Source: Rhinopomastus cyanomelas
Lineage: Eukaryota; Chordata; Aves; Bucerotiformes; Rhinopomastidae
Assembly (NCBI GenBank): GCA_013400115.1
Contig: VXBP01003672.1
Span: forward strand, 1 to 64,000
Reading direction: 5' to 3'
Length of the DNA stretch: 64,000 nucleotides
Shown: positions 1 to 10,703 of the stretch, in pieces
How positions within the stretch are numbered: position 1 is the first letter of the stretch
How the letters are laid out: each line of letters opens with the position of its first letter
Notes under the pieces: model-generated
Seen by the model: the letters and a program-made list of their open reading frames with translations, nothing else
Databases searched by the model: none
Told to the model about the DNA's origin: nothing
Position numbers and translations under genes: made by a program

Positions 1-733
1 TTTTTTAAATTCACCATGTACATTTTCAGATCATTTACTATTTCCAAGACAGTACTACCATAGGAGAATATGGTGAAATGTTTATCTTTTGTACATTACT
101 CTGTGTAAAGAAAGACATAGCCTGTGTTGACACACACTGTACGTGACAACATGAGTCAAACAACCCTCTGCAGTATTCTCCAATATTAACTTATTTTTTA
201 TGAACCTGCTTAGCCATCAAGGTACAAAATTAACTGCTTGCTGCTGGAGTTATTTCAAGCTTCTTTTTCTTCCCTTGCCAGCATTAAAGAAACAAGCGTA
301 CAGAACTCTCAAGATGTGCTAAATAGCTTTATCCCATATATTTAGTGTTCTTAAAGTTATCCATTGACTTAGAACTGTGGCAGAGGAACTGCAATAAGAA
401 ACTTGTGAGAACAGGCCACAAAATAAACCTCGGGCTGCAACAGAAGCAATAGCTGCAAGTAGTGTTAGATGGAAACGCTCTAACCCATGATGTACTATCA
501 CACACTGATCGCCCAAAGGTTTTCCAGTTGAGCACAATATGTTGAACACATATTTGAGAGAGGCTCACATCGGTAAAGCACTTCATAGTTAGGTGACCGC
601 AAGCTGCCGAGTAATCTCTACAGATAGCTAGGGAGCAGCAGACAAGTTCTTGCCCTAAGGCTTATCAGAAAGGCAGAGGAGAGACACAGACAGAAAACTC
701 ACATTAGAACCAAACAGCATTTTGAATGTTTTA
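1..733. other. AT-rich unique DNA, no gene seen
   Basis: I see no repeat signature, splice-flanked open frame or RNA gene here. Two overlapping minus-strand frames of 76 and 85 codons (319-586) lie in different phases and have no recognisable motif, so they look like chance frames. Confidence 0.5.
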
Positions 734-1190
734 GAGATTGAGGGGCTGGAGTGGATCCAGAGGAGCAACGTGCTGGGGGAGGGACTGGAGGGAAAGTCTG
801 ATGAGGAGAGGCTGAGGAAGCTGGGGGTGTTTAGTCTGGAGGAGACTTGGGGGGAACCTTCTCCCTCTCTGCAACTCCCTGAAGGGAAGTCAGGTGGGAG
901 TCAGGCTCTTCTCCCAAGCAACTAGGACAGGACAAGAGGGCAGGGCCTGAAGCTGTACCAGGTGAGGGTTAAGTTGGATGTTAGGAAGCCCTTCCTTAGG
1001 GAAAGGGTGACCAGACACTGGGGTGTTCTGCCCAGGGCACTGGTGGAGTCCCCATCCCAGGAGGTGTTTAAGGACAGACTGGCTGTGTCCCTTAGTGCCC
1101 TGGTCTAGCTGACTGTGGTGATGTTAGGTCCTGGGCTGGGCTTGATGATCTTAGAGGTCTTTTCCAGCCTCAATAGTTCTGAGATTATGA
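734..1190 (+). mobile_element. CR1 LINE, 5'-truncated 3' end
   Basis: This is the last ~460 bp of a CR1 element. It keeps the end of ORF2 (the GLEGKSDEERLRKLGVFSLEE segment, then the region decoding to GCP-type RLP/VVE residues in intact copies) and the 3' end reading GGGCTGGGCTTGATGATCTT. The tail octamer has decayed to GAGATTATGA. Scattered stops and indels show it is dead. It belongs to the same subfamily as 2966-3756, 13823-14156, 37191-37789, 46713-47187 and 52871-53385, which share the wording 'CAGGGCCTGAAGCTG'. Confidence 0.93.
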
Positions 1191-2965
1191 ATCTATCTAG
1201 TGAAAACATTTACACAACAATACATTCTTAATGCACAGAAGTACTTCTGTTAGAATGACAGGTGAATGATATTTTTAACTTCATGATATTAGAAATACAT
1301 TACTTCTTCCCATCTTCTTCTTTCATGATTCTTTCCAGTGCAGTAAGTTTCACATCTATATCATTTTACGAGCACAGAAGTAAACCATCATACGGTTATT
1401 ATTTTCCAACAACGTTAATAAAGTTGTCATTACATCTTATTGTGAGTCATCCTCAGTATGTATTTATCTATTTGTCCTTATGTATTTTCAATAAAATTGT
1501 AACTCTACCTGTTTATCTATTTACACCTCCTTATCTGTTTTCATTTTTAGCACTAGTGGACATGTGTGTTACGTTACATTCGGATTATTTTGCCTAGTTC
1601 CATAACTCCACAGCTGAAAACAAATACAAAATAAAGCTTGTCAAGGAGGAAGTTTTTTGGTCCAAATCCTCGTGTTTAAACAGAATAAGTACACAAAACC
1701 ATGTGTTTTTTGCAGGCACAACTGTGAGCTCTGTTTACATATGCTCTATCTGTAATTATCTATGTAGATTGGATAAACTGCTCTTGCATATAAATAGGCA
1801 CTTAAGCCTAGAGTTACCTGATTGGCATGTTCAATCAGTCACTCATCTCACAGAGTAGGTATGCAACTGCATGTCTAATGTATATAAAATGCAGGCTATA
1901 AACCCAGTTAATTCTCAATAATCTTTTGATATTAGAGGCAATCTGCCCCTCTGCTCTCTTAGCAATCTGCCAAAAATAGACAGAAGAGCTGAGGTGCATT
2001 TTCTGCACACTTCATAAGGACAGGCTGCATGGTCTGTCCTTCAGCCCAAACAACTGAAAAGGTGAAACCAGGGCTATCCTACAACTGATAGCAACACACT
2101 GATAAAATAAGGAATTTGCTTTTGACCAAACTAGTCTACCTGAAAATCCATTTGCTTAGACACTCCTCCTGCATTTTCTACTGAGCTGCTTGGTGACAAA
2201 ATCCACACAAAACATTAGCACAGATTTATCTTCTCCTTCACATATTGCCTCAGAGTGAAGGAAGTTTCAAATAAATCTGTTATGAACCCGCAAACTCCTC
2301 CTAGTGCTACTCTGTTCTTAGAATAGAGTTTACTAGTGGCTTGTCAGAGCACTGAGCATAAGTCTGAAGAAATACAAGGATGATGTTTTGTTCAGCTACT
2401 GCACTATTGGCTGTAACGAGATACTCCTGCTCATGTACCCTGCCACAAGCCCAAGAAAAGTCTAATTCATCTTGATGTCTTCTGGGAAAAATACAGAAGT
2501 CAGACAAAGAAAAGCTTTCCCAGCCATTTGTTTGTCCTTTCTGGCTAGAATGTAAATTTTATATCTATTGGATATAAATTTATCCTATCACAGCAATCTT
2601 ATTCCTCATGCACAGTCTTCTAGAGAACTTATCCTAGATCAGATTTCCTGGTATCTAAAGTGTCCAAAGTCCCCAACGAAGGGTGTAAATTCAGCTCGAG
2701 AGTAAAACGCCAAGTAGACAGCTACTTGACTATTTCAACTGTAGTTTATGGATCACTCTTCCAACTGCAGGAACATATCTGACCCCACTCCATTCATGCA
2801 CAGGCAATCCTTGCATTTGTCTAGAATGAACATAGCTGTCAAGAACCTGACCCAAGTGATTATTCATAATCAGTTAAAACACCTACCCGGATAAGAGGAA
2901 CACTCAGCAAAAAGAAATAACCATAGTGTTTGTGATGAAAGAAGCTGAATGTTTGAATTCAAATC
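1191..2965. other. AT-rich unique DNA, no gene seen
   Basis: A plus-strand frame of 111 codons (1262-1597) is rich in Phe, Ser, Tyr and Leu and matches the local AT-rich composition. It has no motif, signal peptide pattern or splice context that I can support. Nothing else is recognisable. Confidence 0.5.
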
Positions 2966-3756
2966 TACCCTTAATAAATTCATGGATGATACCATGTTGC
3001 AGGGAAATTCAGGGGAGGAAGATGCCACAGAGAGATCTGGACAGGCTGGGTCAATGGGCAGAGGCCAATGGGATGAGCTTTAACAGGATCAAGGGCAAGG
3101 TCCTACACTTTGGCCACAATAACCCCCTGCAACTACAGACTGAGGGACGAGTGGCTGGAGAGCAGCCTGGCAGAGAGGGATCTGGGGGTACTGGCTGAAC
3201 AGGAGCCAGTGGTGTGCCCAGGTGGCACTAAAGGCTGGCTTGGATCAGCAATAATGTGGCCAGCAGGACCAGGGACATAATTCTCCCACTGTACTGGGCA
3301 GAGGCCTCCCCTTGAATACCGGGGGCAGTGCTGGGCCCCTCACTTCAAGAAAGAGATGGAGGGGCTGAAGCACAAGGCTGGGGAAGGGAAAAGTCTGATG
3401 AGGAGAGGCTGAGGAGGCTGGGGGTGTTTAGCCTGCAGAAGAGGAGACTTGGTGGAGCATTGTCATTAAGGGAGGTTGTGGTCAGGTCGGAGTTGGGCTC
3501 ATCTCTCAGGCAACTAGTGCCAGAATAAGAGGGCAGGGCCTGAAGCTGCCAGGGAAGGGTTAGGCTGGATATAAGGAAGCCCTTCCTCATGGAAAGGGTC
3601 ATTAGACACTGGAATGGACTGCTCAGGGCAGTGGTGGAGTGTCCATCCCTGGAGGTGTTTAAGAACAGACTGGTCTACCCGGTGTGGTGACGTTAGGTCC
3701 TAGGCTGGACTTCATGATCTTAGAGGTCTTTTCCAGCCTTGATAATTCTGTGATTA
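2966..3756 (+). mobile_element. CR1 LINE fragment from RT motif C to 3' end
   Basis: The copy starts at a decayed reverse-transcriptase active-site motif: KFMDDT around 2975-2995, where intact CR1 has KFADDT. It then runs through IQRDLDRLGQWAEANGMSFN-like sequence, the thumb region and the 3' untranslated end, finishing at GATAATTCTGTGATTA. Frameshifts and stops interrupt the frame several times. The Ala-to-Met change in the active-site motif recurs in the fragment at 53409-53466, which suggests a shared source or parallel decay (GCA to ATG needs more than one change, so a shared source is likelier). Confidence 0.93.
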
Positions 3757-4661
3757 CTAATTGCAAGGCAAGAAACCTGGAAATGAACAGAAGACAAGGG
3801 TGAGGGTATTACCTCTGATTTTCAAGTCAGTCATGGATCATCATTATGTGCTTATCTCTCGCTTGTCTCTTACACGTTAAATAAAGACCTGAACAGAAAT
3901 GTCTTTGTACACAAATAACAATTCATTTATTTTAGATAGCATTTCACTTTGTTGTCAGCTAATTAAATTCTGTCACTGAACCAAATATGATTGATTGGTA
4001 CCTACAGCTGGTCCCTGTAAATCTGTCTACAAATAGCTGCTCCAGGATAGTGAGCATCCTGACACTCTCTAGAACACAGTCAGCAACAGAAACAGACAAC
4101 CATTGAAAATTAATCTTAACAAGACTTCTACTGAACTCATGGGGATACTAGGTTTAATTAGAAAGAGAACGCCGGACGGTGAGCAGTTTGCTTGTGCAGT
4201 TCACTAAGTAACAGCTGATTAAAAGACATGAGGTGGACAACTTTATTTTCCCTCCAGGAAAGCCAATATCTTTTGGAAATGATTATTTCCTTCATAAGAC
4301 ATATTTAGTCATCAAAATGACAGGCTTGTCAGACCATGTAGGCATGTGGCAGATAACCCTGTATTTTTTTTAAGTTTCTTTCCTACTGATGTGTTGGGAA
4401 TGAAAACACACTGCCAGCTAGTGCATTTTGTGATGAATAATTGTCAAGATTTATCCACAGAGCTAAGAAACTGATGATATGTATATACAGTTTAATGGTG
4501 TGATGGGACACGAGACACTTTTAGAAAGGCTGCAATGACACGATGTTGGGATGAGCAGTTCACCACTGGTGATGCTGCCATGCAAAAGCACCAAAACTGG
4601 CTGTGGAAATGAGCAGATTGTAAATCCATAAAGTCCAACAAGTGCTACTGTAAAGTTCACC
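3757..4661. other. AT-rich unique DNA, no gene seen
   Basis: No recognisable gene or repeat. The stretch separates a plus-strand CR1 3' end from the 3' end of a minus-strand CR1. Confidence 0.5.
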
Positions 4662-4980
4662 GAATCACAGAATGTTGGGGGTTGGAAGGGACCACCGAAG
4701 ATTATCATGTCCAACCTCCCTGCCAGAGCAGGACCAGGAGTAGGGCAAATAACTCAGAAATGCATCCAAAGAGGACTGGAAAGAGGAGACTCCACAATCT
4801 CTCTGGGGAGCCTGTTCTATGGCTCTGTCACCCTCACGGTAAGTAAGTTATTCCTCATGGGGAGGTGGAATGTCCTGTGCTCAAGCTTGAATCCATTGCC
4901 CCTCATCTTATTCCAGGGCACATGTGAAAAGAGATTGTCCCTGCCTTTTTGATGCCCAGCCCTCCTGTATTTATAGATAT

Positions 4981-5280
4981 TTACAGATTTATGAAATCCC
5001 TTATGACTCTTCTCCAGACTAAACAGCACCAGGTCTCAGTCTTTCCTTGTAAGACAGGTGTTTCTGTCTCTTCATCATCCTTGTAGCCCTCTGTTGGAGT
5101 CTCTCCAGTAGATGTCTGTCCCTCCTGAACTGGGAAGCCCAGGATGCAATACTCCAGGTGAGATCTCACTATTTCAGGCAAATGTTTGATATCAGGACAT
5201 CCCCCGGATGTATAAACAGAGGCAAAGAAGGTGTTCAGTACCTCTGCTTTCTCTGTATCCTCTGTCTTCAGGGCACCCAC
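4981..5280 (-). pseudogene. CR1 ORF2 fragment: linker fused to thumb
   Basis: An open 99-codon frame. Residues 1-37 match the segment after the endonuclease of CR1 ORF2 (KAEVLNTFFASVYTSG). From residue 38 on (VRSHLEYCILGF) it matches the C-terminal region, where intact copies read VRPHLEYCVQFWAP. The two parts are normally some 300 residues apart, so this is a deletion product, not a novel protein. After residue 60 or so the frame leaves the CR1 frame. Confidence 0.85.
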
Positions 5281-5765
5281 CTAATTCAGTGGGGGGCCTA
5301 CATTGCCTCTAGGTTTAGTTTTACCTGCAGTGTAATTGAAGAAGCCCTTTTTGTTGCCCTTGACCTCTCTTGCAAGATTTAATTCCAAGGAGGCCTTGGC
5401 TTTCCTAGTTGCATCCCTACATTCTTTCACCAGAGCCTTATAATCACCCCAAGTATCTATCCCCTCCTTCCATGACCTGTAGGCTTTCTTTTTTCTTTTC
5501 AGTTTACCCAGCAGCTCCCCGTTTAACCACGCAGGTCTTCCAGCTCCCTTCCTTGACTTCCTTCCTGTTGGGATGGTCTTGTTTTATGCTTCAAAGAAGT
5601 GGTCTTTGAATGTTAACCAGCTATCTTGGGCCCCTTTACCTGCCAGTACTATGTCCCATGGATTTCCCCTAACAATTGCTTGAAAAGGCCAAAGTTGGTC
5701 CTCCTGAAGTCTAGGGTTGTGATTCTGCTGGACATTCTGTTCCTAGATGAGACCCTGAACTCTAC

Positions 5766-5823
5766 GTTGGACTCGATGATCTCTTGGGTCCCTTCCAACC
5801 CCTAACATCCTATGATCCTATGA
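5766..5823 (+). mobile_element. 58-bp CR1 3' tail inserted into a minus-strand CR1
   Basis: The segment runs from GTTGGACTCGATGATC to two copies of ATCCTATG. The flanks on both sides are continuous minus-strand CR1 sequence. Its reverse complement is identical, apart from its outermost tail bases, to the 3' end of the young CR1 at 38329-39186, so the two come from the same recently active subfamily. It is the shortest CR1 insertion in the window and contains only the 3' end that the reverse transcriptase recognises. Confidence 0.88.
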
Positions 5824-6534
5824 TCTCATGGTCACTGCAACCCAGACTGCCCTTAACCTTCATTGCTTCAATCAGACCCTCCTTGTTGGTGAGGACAAGA
5901 TCCATCAATGCTCCTCTCCTCGTGGGCTCCTTGACCATTTGCATCAGGAAATTGTCACCAATGCACTGGAGGAACCTCCTGGACTGTGGATGGCTGGCTG
6001 AGTAGGTCTTCCAGCAAATATCACAATAGTTAAAATCCCCCATGAGAACCAGGGCCTGTAGCTGTGAGGCTGCTGTCAGCTGCCCGTAGAAGACCTCATC
6101 AACTTCCTCATTCTGATCTAGTGGCCTGTAATAGACACCCACAACGGTGTCACCCATGGCAGCCTGCCCCTTAATCCTCACCCACAAACTCTCAACTCTC
6201 CTTCATCTGCCCCTGGACAGAACTCAATACATTCCAGTTGCTCTCTCACACAAAGAGCAACTCCTCCACCTCGCCTTGCTGATCTGCTCCCCCTGAAAAG
6301 GACATAGCTGTCCATGACCACACTCTAGTCATGCGAGCTGTCCCACCAGGTCTCTTTAATTGCCAACACATCATAATCACCTGACTGGACACAGATTTCT
6401 AACTCCTCCTGCTTATTCCCCATGCTGCGTGCATTGGTGTACAGGCATTTCAGGGAGTGAGCTGACCACCCTGATTTCACCCTAGGACAGTGGGAGGCCA
6501 CCTGGTTTTCATTAAGACCAGAGCTCTGTCCCAC
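5810..6534 (-). pseudogene. CR1 ORF2 endonuclease domain, broken
   Basis: Two open pieces (6534-6325 and 6187-5810) cover most of an exonuclease-endonuclease-phosphatase domain, the enzyme that nicks target DNA for CR1 insertion. Visible motifs in order: LYTNARSMGNKQEELE (the Asn motif), a KETWWDSSHD segment with the catalytic Glu, GVYYRPL, GDFNY (catalytic Asp and Asn), and SDHEII near the C end (catalytic Asp-His). A stop follows SSHD at about 6325, and the segment between the two pieces is out of frame. The last codons before 5823 come from the inserted 58-bp tail. Confidence 0.9.
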
Positions 6535-6703
6535 TGGTGCTCACTCATCAACTCTCTCACCCCTCTTCGAGTCTAGTTTAAAGATCTCTGAATGAGCCCT
6601 GCCAATTCCTGCCCCAGAACCTGTTTTCCCCTCTGAGATAAACCTCTCTCATATGTACCTATCAGATCTGATACTTTATAGAACCAGTCATTATCAAAGA
6701 ACC

Positions 6704-7169
6704 CAAAGCCTCAAACCCTGGCCCGCAGGCCAGATATGGTCCCCCAGGGTCTCCAATGCAGCCCGCCGGTATTTACAGACACACGCCCACCTCTCCCCCA
6801 CCGAGCAGCCACAGATGACTTCCTGCCAGCTGCGAGGCCAGGCTGAGGAGGGCAGCGGTAGCATCAGCGAGGTGGGCAGCTCCCCCATCTCTCCCTCCCT
6901 CCCTCCAGCTCCCAGGCAGGACAAGCCAGGCAGCACAAACCAGCCAGCACCTGTGGGAAGCGCACATTGAAATATGATTTCTTTTTGTTGGTTACAATTG
7001 TTCTTCATTTAAATATTGCATTCTTTTTCCTGTTTTTTTGTGCACTACTATAAATAAAACATGTGCAGGATGCATAGGAATTCATTCGTTTCTAAACTAT
7101 AGCCTGGGCCCCTACAGTGTCTGAGGGACAGTGAACCAGCTCCCTGTTTAAGAAGTCTGAGGACCCCTG
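6704..7169 (-). mobile_element. Probable non-autonomous hAT-like DNA transposon
   Basis: Read on the minus strand, the segment starts CAGGGGTCCTCAGACTTC. That matches the general form of hAT (Charlie group) terminal repeats, which begin CAGGG and contain CCTCAAAC. The other end holds CCTCAAACCCTGGCCCGC on the plus strand, a partial inverted match. A GC-rich half (6720-6960) and an AT-rich half (6965-7080) lie inside, with no transposase frame. I could not fix the left end or an 8-bp target duplication. It could instead be an unrelated old repeat. Confidence 0.45.
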
Positions 7170-7264
7170 AATTAAATAATCTAACCTATCATGTAGAGAA
7201 CTGAGCTAATGTTGCTGCTGTCAGTTTTATTAAATCAACAGACAACTGTAAGTGACTTTGAAGT

Positions 7265-7380
7265 GCCAGGATTGGACGTGGCACTTGGTGCCATGGTCTA
7301 GCCTTGAGCTCTGTGGTAACAGGTTGGACTTGATGATCTATGAGGTCTCTTCCGACCTTGGTAATACTGTGATACTGTGA
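7265..7380 (+). mobile_element. CR1 LINE 3' end, ATACTGTG-tail subfamily
   Basis: About 116 bp of CR1 3' end, ending in ATACTGTGATACTGTGA. It is almost identical to the last 115 bp of 34543-34787. The two copies share the unusual tail octamer and the wording GGATTGGACGTGGCACTTGG, so they define one subfamily. Confidence 0.92.
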
Positions 7381-7489
7381 AAACAGCTCTTCAGGGCTGT
7401 GTATGACTAGACATAATGATGCTAATATTTTCTTTCCCCCAACTCCTATATAGCTATAGGTATTATAATTTCACTCCCGTTTAGATTAC

Positions 7490-8400
7490 AAGTAGAAAAG
7501 ACTCACGGGGTGGGGAGACTAAACACAGAACATTGGGACAAGACTTTGCTGAGGTCACATGTACTTTCTGGGGGGGGTGGGAAAGCTCTTTTCCTCTGCG
7601 TGTTCGGGCCCATCTCCTGAACACAAGGCCATATCCACTCTGCACGCTGGAGGAAAGCTGATCGAAAGAGGCTCAGTGGACACCTACCTCAATCTCAAGT
7701 CCCGAAAATGAAACCCACATCCTACCTCATCTGAATCAGTAACTCTCCCCTTCCCTTCATGACAGCTTGTAATGTGTTCATCAGGGTCGGTACCCCTTCC
7801 TCCCATTCCAGAAGAATCTGTACCAGAAGAACAGCAGGAACCCCCTACTCTCCCTCCTCATCAGGAACCCCTTACCCTTCCTCACTCTGCTAATGCTCTA
7901 GGGTCTTTGGGTGAATAGTTACTCCAGTCTTAGTTATATAAGTAAACATTGTTAAATAGTTAAAGTTATTATTAACATATTTTTGATAAGAATTGTAAAA
8001 ATAATTGTTCAAATTCTTATTATGGTTACTGTTATTAGAGGTAGTCATAAGAATCACTTTCCTCTTCTTTTCCTACCCAGACCTATTCTAACATTTCTAT
8101 ACCCCCATGGTAGGGGGGAAGACCGGACAGGCGCCCTCTGTGCCAGGGGAGAAAGACCCCAGTCAAAAGAGGCAGGGCTGGCTCAACAGCCTTCTTTTGT
8201 CTTCTTACCTAGCCCACACCTCTTAAGGGCAGGACAAGTCACTGGTGGGGGTACTCTTAAAGCAAAGTGCATCTTTTTCTTCATGAAAGCACAAATCCAT
8301 ACATCTGAAAATTCTGATAATTTTCAAACTGCAACAGCATCCAAACCCCATCGTGACAGAGGCTAAACTGATAAACTGACAATGAGAACAGAGTAAGTAC
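7490..8400 (+). repeat. Unclassified interspersed repeat, possibly retroviral
   Basis: The part at about 8100-8340 is clearly homologous, in inverted orientation, to 35590-35835. It is therefore a dispersed repeat. A 51-codon Pro/Glu-rich open end (7763-7918, Met at 7772, with PLPPIPEES) is followed by a 127-codon frame (7983-8366). That frame starts with a hydrophobic stretch (about residues 4-18) and contains FFFMKAQI and QTAT, both also open in the second copy. The order (Pro-rich end, then a signal-peptide-like start) is what the pol-env or gag border of an endogenous retrovirus could look like, but no diagnostic motif proves it. Boundaries are approximate. Confidence 0.45.
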
Positions 8401-9065
8401 TGCAATTACAATACAAAAGGTTATACAGATACAATGCCACAGATGCCTTAAGTGTTTTGACACTTCTGTGTACATTTTCTTCTCACTGTTAAGTGAAGGG
8501 CTCTTCTGACCTTGAATACTCCAGTGTCCAATGCCATGACAAAGGAAAAGGCTAAGTGCTAATGACCCTTTTTTCCTTAAGGAATGCTCAGTATCGCAAA
8601 TTGAAAGACATATACTGTATTTTGAAGCCATTAGAATGTGACCCAGTATTTATTAGTGTCTAAGAGGAAAGTGAAACTAAAACAAAACCTCAGTTTCATA
8701 CTCCACTACTGAATTCTTTCACAAATAATGCTGCTTCATGCAAACATTTAAGCAGTCATACAATAAATTATGAGCTGCAGATATTTGATCTTGTGAGTCA
8801 GTGCAACATGTAATGTAACTCCTTTAATGCTTGTTGTTTAATTCTGTACTGTGAGTCCATGAGTGCCTGGACCCCCATATCTTTTTTTCCAGCCTGATAC
8901 TCACTAGAGAACCACTCTGTTGCTCTGTGAGAGCTCATATCAGGGATATCACTGAAGGAATAACATACCGACCCTATCATATTATCAAAATGTTCTACAA
9001 TTGTTTTGTTATTAGGTTATCAACTCTTTGCTTTTAACTCCATTACTGCTACTCTCAAAAAGTCC
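8401..9065. other. AT-rich unique DNA, no gene seen
   Basis: A minus-strand 116-codon frame (8281-8631) overlaps the unclassified repeat and runs into unique DNA in a different phase from the shared frame. I regard it as chance. Confidence 0.5.
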
Positions 9066-9487
9066 TAATCAGAGGGCTGGAGCACCTCACCTCTGAGGAC
9101 AGCCTGAGCAAGCTGGGGTTGTTCAGATTGGAGAAGAGTAGGCTCCAAGGTGATCTTCTAGCAGCTTTCCAATAACTGAAGGGGGCTACAAGAAAGCTGG
9201 GGGAGGGTGTTTTACATGGATGCGTAGGGAGAGGACAAGGGGAAAGGGTTACAGACTCAAAGAGGGGAGATTGAGGTTGGCCACGAGGAACAAATTATTT
9301 ACTGTGCTTAGATGCTGGAATAGGTTGCCCAAGGAAGCTGTGGCTGCCCCATCCCTGGAAGTCTTGAAGGCCAGCTTGGCTGAGGCCCTAAGTAACCTGC
9401 TCTAGTGCAGGTGTCCCTGCCTGTGCAGGGGGGTTGGAACTAGCTGATCTTCAAGGTCCCTTCCAACCCTGACTATTCTATGATTCT
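9066..9487 (+). mobile_element. CR1 LINE, 5'-truncated 3' end
   Basis: It begins at AGAGGGCTGGAGCACCTC and ends in ATTCTATGATTCTAG. A 61-codon frame (9220-9405) keeps the RGKGYRLKEGRLRLATRNKLF...CWNRLPKEAV segment, the C-terminal end of ORF2. It is the same subfamily as 27497-28550 (+) and 31163-31535 (-), which share the 3' wording GGGTTGGAACTAG. Confidence 0.94.
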
Positions 9488-10073
9488 AGCTTCTTTGAAC
9501 TTTTTCACATTGTGTCTACAGGTGCCTAAACATTTATCACTGTGGAAGTCACTCATGTCCTAATTTTGTCATTCAACTATTGTGGGTTAAAATACAGAAA
9601 GATACTGAGATAAGAAACTTGAACCTTGGTTTCTTTAACCTCCCTGCATCTATGTCCTACTTTCTAGCCAGCATGTTCCATTTTGTTTCCTCTGTAATTT
9701 TTCTCCATCTATTCTCCAGGTCTGCCTTCAGTTCTTGAATTGAACTTGATTTATTTTTTTCACAATGACAAAGGTTCCTCTGGAGAGATGGATAGTGCTT
9801 CCTCGTATGAATCAGACTAGCATAAATCTAAAGGGGATGGCATCCAATAGGGGAAGAAGAGAACTGGAGTAATCTCCTTCAGCAGAACTTTAAAATAACA
9901 CTTTATGAGAGAAGCGTGTGCTATTCTGGTTGTTCTCTAAAAATAGTTCTTTTAAAGAATGACCACCTTCCTCTAGTGAGTGCTGCAGAAGAAAGACAGT
10001 GCACACTCAAGTCAAGGGGAATTAATTGTCTTTCAAAACATTCTAATTACCTATAAAAGAGGCATAGATAAAT
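9488..10073. other. Unique DNA, no gene seen
   Basis: No repeat, RNA gene or convincing exon was recognised. Confidence 0.5.
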
Positions 10074-10490
10074 GTCATGGTTTAAGATAAACAGGATCAG
10101 TTTACCTTTGGCTTTCTCCTTAGATTCATGTTCTTGTGGCCATTCCATCCTGGAGCACTTGATCTTCTCTGTTCTGGCAAACAAATACATGCAGCAGAGG
10201 AGGAAAGGAAGAAAATAAACATGTTGGGCAATCAGTGGTGTATTCCCTCACATCTCTGGCTCTGGAGTCCTAATACTTCCTACAAAAACCACAGAAGCAA
10301 TCCCAGCCAATCCCTGCTGCTGCTCTGCCATGCTGCCAAGTGGCTACTGCTCCATGAAGGCAAACAGCTTGCAGCCTGGCTGACCCTTCCCTTTTAACCT
10401 CTCATCACATGTTTGCAATCGTGTCTTCCACCTGTTTGGCTCTTTCCCTTGATGCCCACCGAGGGCAAGCTCCCCTTGCAGTGGTTTAGT
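10074..10490 (+). mobile_element. Possible LTR fragment
   Basis: It opens with TGTCATGGTTTAAG, the form typical of avian ERVL-type long terminal repeats, and is richer in GC than its surroundings. It contains AAATAAAC at about 10214. I cannot find the matching CA end or a flanking duplication, and there is no internal retroviral sequence next to it. If real, it is a truncated solo LTR. Confidence 0.33.
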
Positions 10491-10495
10491 AATGG

Positions 10496-10528
10496 CAATA
10501 ATAACAACAGCAACAATAACAGCAACAC
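10496..10528. repeat. Imperfect AAC/AAT/AGC trinucleotide repeat
   Basis: A run of AAT, AAC and AGC triplets of about 33 bp. It lies at the end of the possible LTR. Confidence 0.7.
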
Positions 10529-10703
10529 CTATGTTTTATTTTCCAAGCTCAACAAAAGCCTGGCAAGCTTCCTTTTTTCTTATCCCTGTCTGGAAAAAAA
10601 GGAAGGGGTGAATCAGAGACACCATCTCTTAGTCCATCAGTGTCAAAGACTGATGTAGATCTGATTTTGAAAACCTTAAATCACAGCACTGGGCCCAGTA
10701 TTT

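Larger units (their letters stand above)
4662..6650 (-). mobile_element. CR1 LINE with internal deletion of the RT core
   Basis: Read on the minus strand the order is: apurinic-type endonuclease (6600 to 5824), the linker between endonuclease and reverse transcriptase (5765 to 5170), then directly the C-terminal thumb region and 3' end (5169 to 4662). The whole reverse-transcriptase palm, with the LDFxKAFD and FADD motifs, is absent. The junction at 5169/5170 keeps the frame: ...KHLPEI is followed by VRSHLEYC. A 58-bp plus-strand CR1 tail (5766-5823) splits the linker from the endonuclease. The tail CGAATCACAGAATG marks the 3' end. The copy cannot move by itself. Confidence 0.93.

Noticed and set aside
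1262..1597. 111-codon plus-strand ORF
   Set aside because: Composition follows the AT-rich background (Phe, Ser, Tyr, Leu), with no motif or splice context.
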